From: Alcaligenes faecalis
Lineage (GTDB): Bacteria; Pseudomonadota; Gammaproteobacteria; Burkholderiales; Burkholderiaceae_B
Assembly (NCBI RefSeq): GCF_002443155.1
Contig: NZ_CP023667.1
Span: 2,170,001-2,234,000, forward strand
Reading direction: 5' to 3'
Length of the DNA stretch: 64,000 nucleotides
The notes under the pieces were generated by a model that was given only the letters and a program-made list of their open reading frames with translations, was not told the DNA's origin and searched no databases. Position numbers and translations under genes: made by a program. Of the stretch, positions 61,721-64,000 are shown piece after piece (position 1 is the stretch's first letter; the number at the start of each line of letters is the position of its first letter).

Positions 61721-61748
61721 AGATAAGGACAAAAACCAAGTATTCAAG
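61721..61748 (-). promoter_or_regulatory. Sigma32 (heat-shock) promoter of clpB
   Basis: On the minus strand CTTGAA (61743-61748), a 14-base spacer and CCTTATCT (61721-61728) closely match the heat-shock consensus CTTGAA-N13-15-CCCCATNT. Transcription would start about 90 bases before the clpB ATG. The remainder of the 324-base spacer 61626-61949 carries the FNR-like box and no gene. Confidence 0.72.
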
Positions 61749-61901
61749 TGTTTGGATCGCTTTTAAACAACAACCTGGCAAGAGCAGTCTGACCACGCTG
61801 TACCCGGCATGAGCAGCCATTTCCCGCATGGGGCGAGCCTTAAGAACTAAACATATTAAGGATTAGCGGGAATACCAACCAATAAAAAGCTACAATTACA
61901 C

Positions 61902-61915
61902 TTGATTTGACTCAA
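61902..61915. promoter_or_regulatory. FNR-like box upstream of fnr
   Basis: TTGAT-TTGA-CTCAA matches the FNR/ANR consensus TTGAT-N4-ATCAA at nine of ten positions. Its centre is about 41 bases before the fnr ATG. It suggests oxygen-linked autoregulation. Confidence 0.65.
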
Positions 61916-61949
61916 AGATTTAGCGTTTCGCCATCTGACATTATTCCTT

Positions 61950-62678
61950 ATGCAAAAACGTATCTCGGTTACCGCTGACTCCATACGCTGCTCCAGCTGT
62001 ATGCTCAATGAGGTGTGTCTACCTCTTGGGATGCCTAAGCATGAAATGGAGCGGTTGGACGAATTAGTCAAGGAGCGCATCCGCATCCCCAAGGGCGGCG
62101 TGCTGTTTCGACTGGCCGACTCGGTCGAGGGAATCTATGGCCTGCGCTCTGGTTCGATCAAGATGCAGCTGGAAGATTCCACCGGCCACATCCAGATTAC
62201 GGGCTTTTTATTACCAGGAGAAATCCTGGGCATGGATAGTCTGGTTGAAAATCGCCATGTCTCCCACGCCATCGCCCTGGAAGACAGCGAGGTCTGTGTG
62301 ATCCGCCTCGATGATCTGGACCGTCTGTCGGCCCAGCTGCCTATCTTGCAACAGCAGTTCCGTCGCTTGATGAGCAAGGAAATCAACCGCGCCCATCAGT
62401 TGATGATGACGTTGGCCGGACTGCGTTCCGAGCAACGCCTGGCCGCCTTCTTGCTGAACCTGTCCCAGCGCCTGTCGCTGCTTGGCTACTCCCCTTACGA
62501 ATTCATTCTGCGCATGAGCCGCGAAGAAATCGGCAACTTCCTGGGCCTGACACTGGAAACGGTCAGCCGCCTGTTCTCGCGTTTTGCGCGCGAAGGTTTG
62601 CTGAAAATCTCCCAGCGCGAAGTCCACTTGCTGGACCTGGCCGCCCTGCGTACGCTGGCAGGCACGGAGTGCGATTAA
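61950..62678 (+). CDS. fnr: FNR-type oxygen-sensing transcriptional regulator
   Basis: The 242 residues form a CRP/FNR protein. The N-terminal cysteines are C14, C17 and C23 (C-x2-C-x5-C), and a central C116 is in SEVCVIRL; these four are the 4Fe-4S ligands of FNR. The cyclic nucleotide-binding-like domain contains GEILGMDSLVENRHVSHA. The C-terminal helix-turn-helix has LGLTLETVSRLFSRFAREGLL, with E-x2-S-R contacts for TTGAT. No Shine-Dalgarno is visible. It faces the cbb3 accessory genes, which are usual FNR targets. Confidence 0.95.
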   Translation: MQKRISVTADSIRCSSCMLNEVCLPLGMPKHEMERLDELVKERIRIPKGGVLFRLADSVEGIYGLRSGSIKMQLEDSTGHIQITGFLLPGEILGMDSLVENRHVSHAIALEDSEVCVIRLDDLDRLSAQLPILQQQFRRLMSKEINRAHQLMMTLAGLRSEQRLAAFLLNLSQRLSLLGYSPYEFILRMSREEIGNFLGLTLETVSRLFSRFAREGLLKISQREVHLLDLAALRTLAGTECD

Positions 62679-62762
62679 AGCTCCTGGCCCTTGCCTAGGC
62701 CTCAAATAGCTTGCTGAACGCGCTACGGCCTGCTGCACCGCTCCTGGGCACACACTGCGCAC

Positions 62763-62800
62763 AAAAAAAGCACATGCAATTTGCATGCGCTTTTTTCTTT
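62763..62800. terminator. Bidirectional terminator after fnr
   Basis: AAAAAAAGCACATGCAA and TTGCATGCGCTTTTTT form a long hairpin with one mismatch, flanked by A and T runs. It separates the convergent fnr and cbb3-linked genes. Confidence 0.88.
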
Positions 62801-62816
62801 TAAGCGCTTGTCTGGA

Positions 62817-63071
62817 TCAGTCCAGACTATCTGCCGGTTCAGCCAATGCCGCTGGCGAGCCAGACGACATATACAGGCTAAGCGTACAAGCCACCGATGC
62901 GGCTACCCAGAACAGAAAAAACGCCACCGTATAAAAGGTCAGTCGATCCACTTGCATATGTCCAAGTACAACGATGTCCAACGGGTCCACCAAGGCAAAC
63001 ACAATTGCACTTAGCACCCCAGCGACCAGGAATGAAGGCCACAGTATCCACATCAACGATCGGATGGTCAT
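62817..63071 (-). CDS. Small two-helix membrane protein of the cbb3 locus
   Basis: The 84 residues begin MTIRSLMWILWPSFLVAG. They contain two transmembrane helices (about 8-29 and 46-68) and a short polar tail. The strong AGGGGG ribosome binding site decides the ATG at 63071; starts at 63098 and 63131 are weaker. It is downstream of the FixH-like and ccoG genes in the same direction. I do not know its function. Similar small proteins occur at the end of cco loci in relatives, so a role in oxidase assembly is possible. Confidence 0.7.
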   Translation of the reverse strand: MTIRSLMWILWPSFLVAGVLSAIVFALVDPLDIVVLGHMQVDRLTFYTVAFFLFWVAASVACTLSLYMSSGSPAALAEPADSLD

Positions 63072-63137
63072 TCGTACCCCCTTCTTGAACGGAAACATAC
63101 TTCTCTCAACCCTAGCGTAACGGTGTATCAACTACTT

Positions 63138-63341
63138 TCAGTGCTGCTCTCGAGCAGGCTCGCCTTTGGTGACGACCAGGCCCTGCTTGACGCCGCCGTC
63201 TGTCACTCCCTGATTACTGAAGTTCTGGAACGCCAGCACAATAGTGATGGCGCAGCCCACGATAGCCAGAGCCGGGCCGGCCATCAACAACCAGGGCCAC
63301 GGTTCACGCCACCAGGGTCCACTGTCCTTTGATTCGTCCAT
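63138..63341 (-). CDS. Short FixH/CcoH-like membrane protein
   Basis: The 67 residues have a Trp/Pro-rich N-terminus (PWWREPWPWLLMAGPALAIVG) that runs into one transmembrane helix. VKQGLVV follows, resembling the YYKQGL motif of FixH. Full FixH proteins are about 160 residues with a periplasmic domain; this is only the membrane part. The usual DYY residues are replaced by GGV. FixH/CcoH helps assemble cbb3 oxidase. It lies 18 bases after ccoG. Confidence 0.68.
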   Translation of the reverse strand: MDESKDSGPWWREPWPWLLMAGPALAIVGCAITIVLAFQNFSNQGVTDGGVKQGLVVTKGEPAREQH

Positions 63342-63359
63342 GTTTTGCTCTTTATAAAG

Positions 63360-64000
63360 TTACTGAGGAATGTAGAAACTACTGCGTTCATTCACGTAGG
63401 TCTTGCGGCCCCCGTCGTGCTCGCCTACCGCCTGGATTGAAATATCATACAGGCCCGGCTTGGCACTACTAATTGGGACTTGCACCACGACCGGCAACAA
63501 TCGATTGCCAGCAGGCGCCACATGAATGTGATCCTGGCCGTTCTCGGTCAAATGAATGCGCGCGCCTTCCAGACCGGTGACGGACAACTGCAGCTCCATG
63601 GCCTCTTCCGAGGTATTGATGACTTGCAGACGGAACACGTTTTCAATCATGCCGCCGGGCACTTCACGCCCCAGTGCGCCACGGTCACGGATCACGTCCA
63701 CCCGCATCGGTGTACGTGTCGCCAAGGTATAGACGAAGGCACCACAAATGACGGCCAGAATCAGGATATAAGACAGCACGCGCGGGCGCAGCATGCGACG
63801 TCGCACCTGGGGCTGCGTCATGCGCTCCTTAATGGCGCGCTCCGAGGTGTAGCGGATCAGGCCCTTTTCGTAGCCCATCTTGTCCATGACCTGGTCACAG
63901 ACGTCCACACAGGCGCCACAGCCAATACACATGTATTGCAGGCCATCGCGAATATCAATACCGGTCGGACAGACCTGAACACAGAGACTGCAGTCCACAC
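63360..64000 (-). CDS. ccoG: Cytochrome c oxidase accessory protein CcoG (5' end cut by window edge)
   Basis: CcoG (RdxA/FixG) is a membrane iron-sulfur protein that reduces copper for cbb3 oxidase assembly. The visible 213 codons begin inside the ferredoxin part, with CSLCVQVCPTGIDIR and CIGCGACVDVC providing two 4Fe-4S clusters. A transmembrane helix (VLSYILILAVICGAFVYTL) and a C-terminal Ig-like periplasmic domain (FRLQVINTSEEAMELQL) follow. The remaining N-terminal half lies beyond the right edge, presumably next to ccoNOP. Confidence 0.93.
   Translation of the reverse strand, partial: VDCSLCVQVCPTGIDIRDGLQYMCIGCGACVDVCDQVMDKMGYEKGLIRYTSERAIKERMTQPQVRRRMLRPRVLSYILILAVICGAFVYTLATRTPMRVDVIRDRGALGREVPGGMIENVFRLQVINTSEEAMELQLSVTGLEGARIHLTENGQDHIHVAPAGNRLLPVVVQVPISSAKPGLYDISIQAVGEHDGGRKTYVNERSSFYIPQ

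Overview
The window looks like chromosomal DNA of a Burkholderiales betaproteobacterium, most likely Alcaligenes or a close relative in the Alcaligenaceae. The grounds are the gene order (ndk-rlmN-rodZ-ispG-hisS-yfgM-bamB-der-hisC-hfq-hflX-hflK-hflC-hisZ; rpsP-rimM-trmD; trxA-rho), the moderately high GC content and the protein sequences. The genus is inferred by eye and was not checked by a search. I see no tRNA, rRNA, CRISPR array, insertion sequence or phage genes.

Region 1 (1-22 kb) is core genome. A long, tightly packed minus-strand block, with many stop/start overlaps of 1 to 4 bases, runs from ndk down to hisZ. It covers nucleotide balance, rRNA/tRNA methylation, cell shape, isoprenoid synthesis, histidyl-tRNA synthesis, outer-membrane assembly (YfgM, BamB), ribosome GTPases (Der, HflX), Hfq and the HflKC protease regulator. 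It is followed by plus-strand valS, a minus-strand rpsP-rimM-trmD operon without rplS, tusA and alaS.

Region 2 (22-26 kb) is a urate catabolism locus. A FadR-type GntR regulator with puuE (allantoinase) faces uraH-puuD (5-hydroxyisourate hydrolase and membrane urate oxidase with a cytochrome c tail). Overlapping divergent promoters and a perfect palindrome lie between them. The OHCU decarboxylase step is not in the window.

Region 3 (26-29.5 kb) is an isolated, translationally coupled four-gene cluster resembling PilL/TcpQ, PilN, PilO and PilP of type IVb pili. The PilN-like protein stops after the N0 domain, so it has no secretin barrel. No ATPase, platform protein or pilin is nearby.

Region 4 (29.5-41 kb) holds a UgpB-like binding protein, D-amino acid dehydrogenase, a 2Fe-2S ferredoxin-reductase, topoisomerase IV (parC, parE), trxA-rho and NADP-type glutamate dehydrogenase.

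Region 5 (41-50.5 kb) is an apparent catabolic island of unknown substrate. One minus-strand operon encodes a complete peptide/opine-type ABC importer followed by a Rieske ring-hydroxylating oxygenase (alpha and beta) and a flavin reductase-like protein. Divergently, a stand-alone V4R-domain protein and a GntR regulator share an operon. This is the best candidate for an undescribed system here.

Region 6 (50.5-64 kb) holds a class A beta-lactamase with an RTG box, the giant AsmA-like YhdP, glnE, queH, clpB behind a sigma32-type promoter, an FNR regulator with an FNR-like box upstream, and the 3' end of a cbb3 oxidase accessory locus (ccoG, a short FixH-like protein, a small membrane protein).
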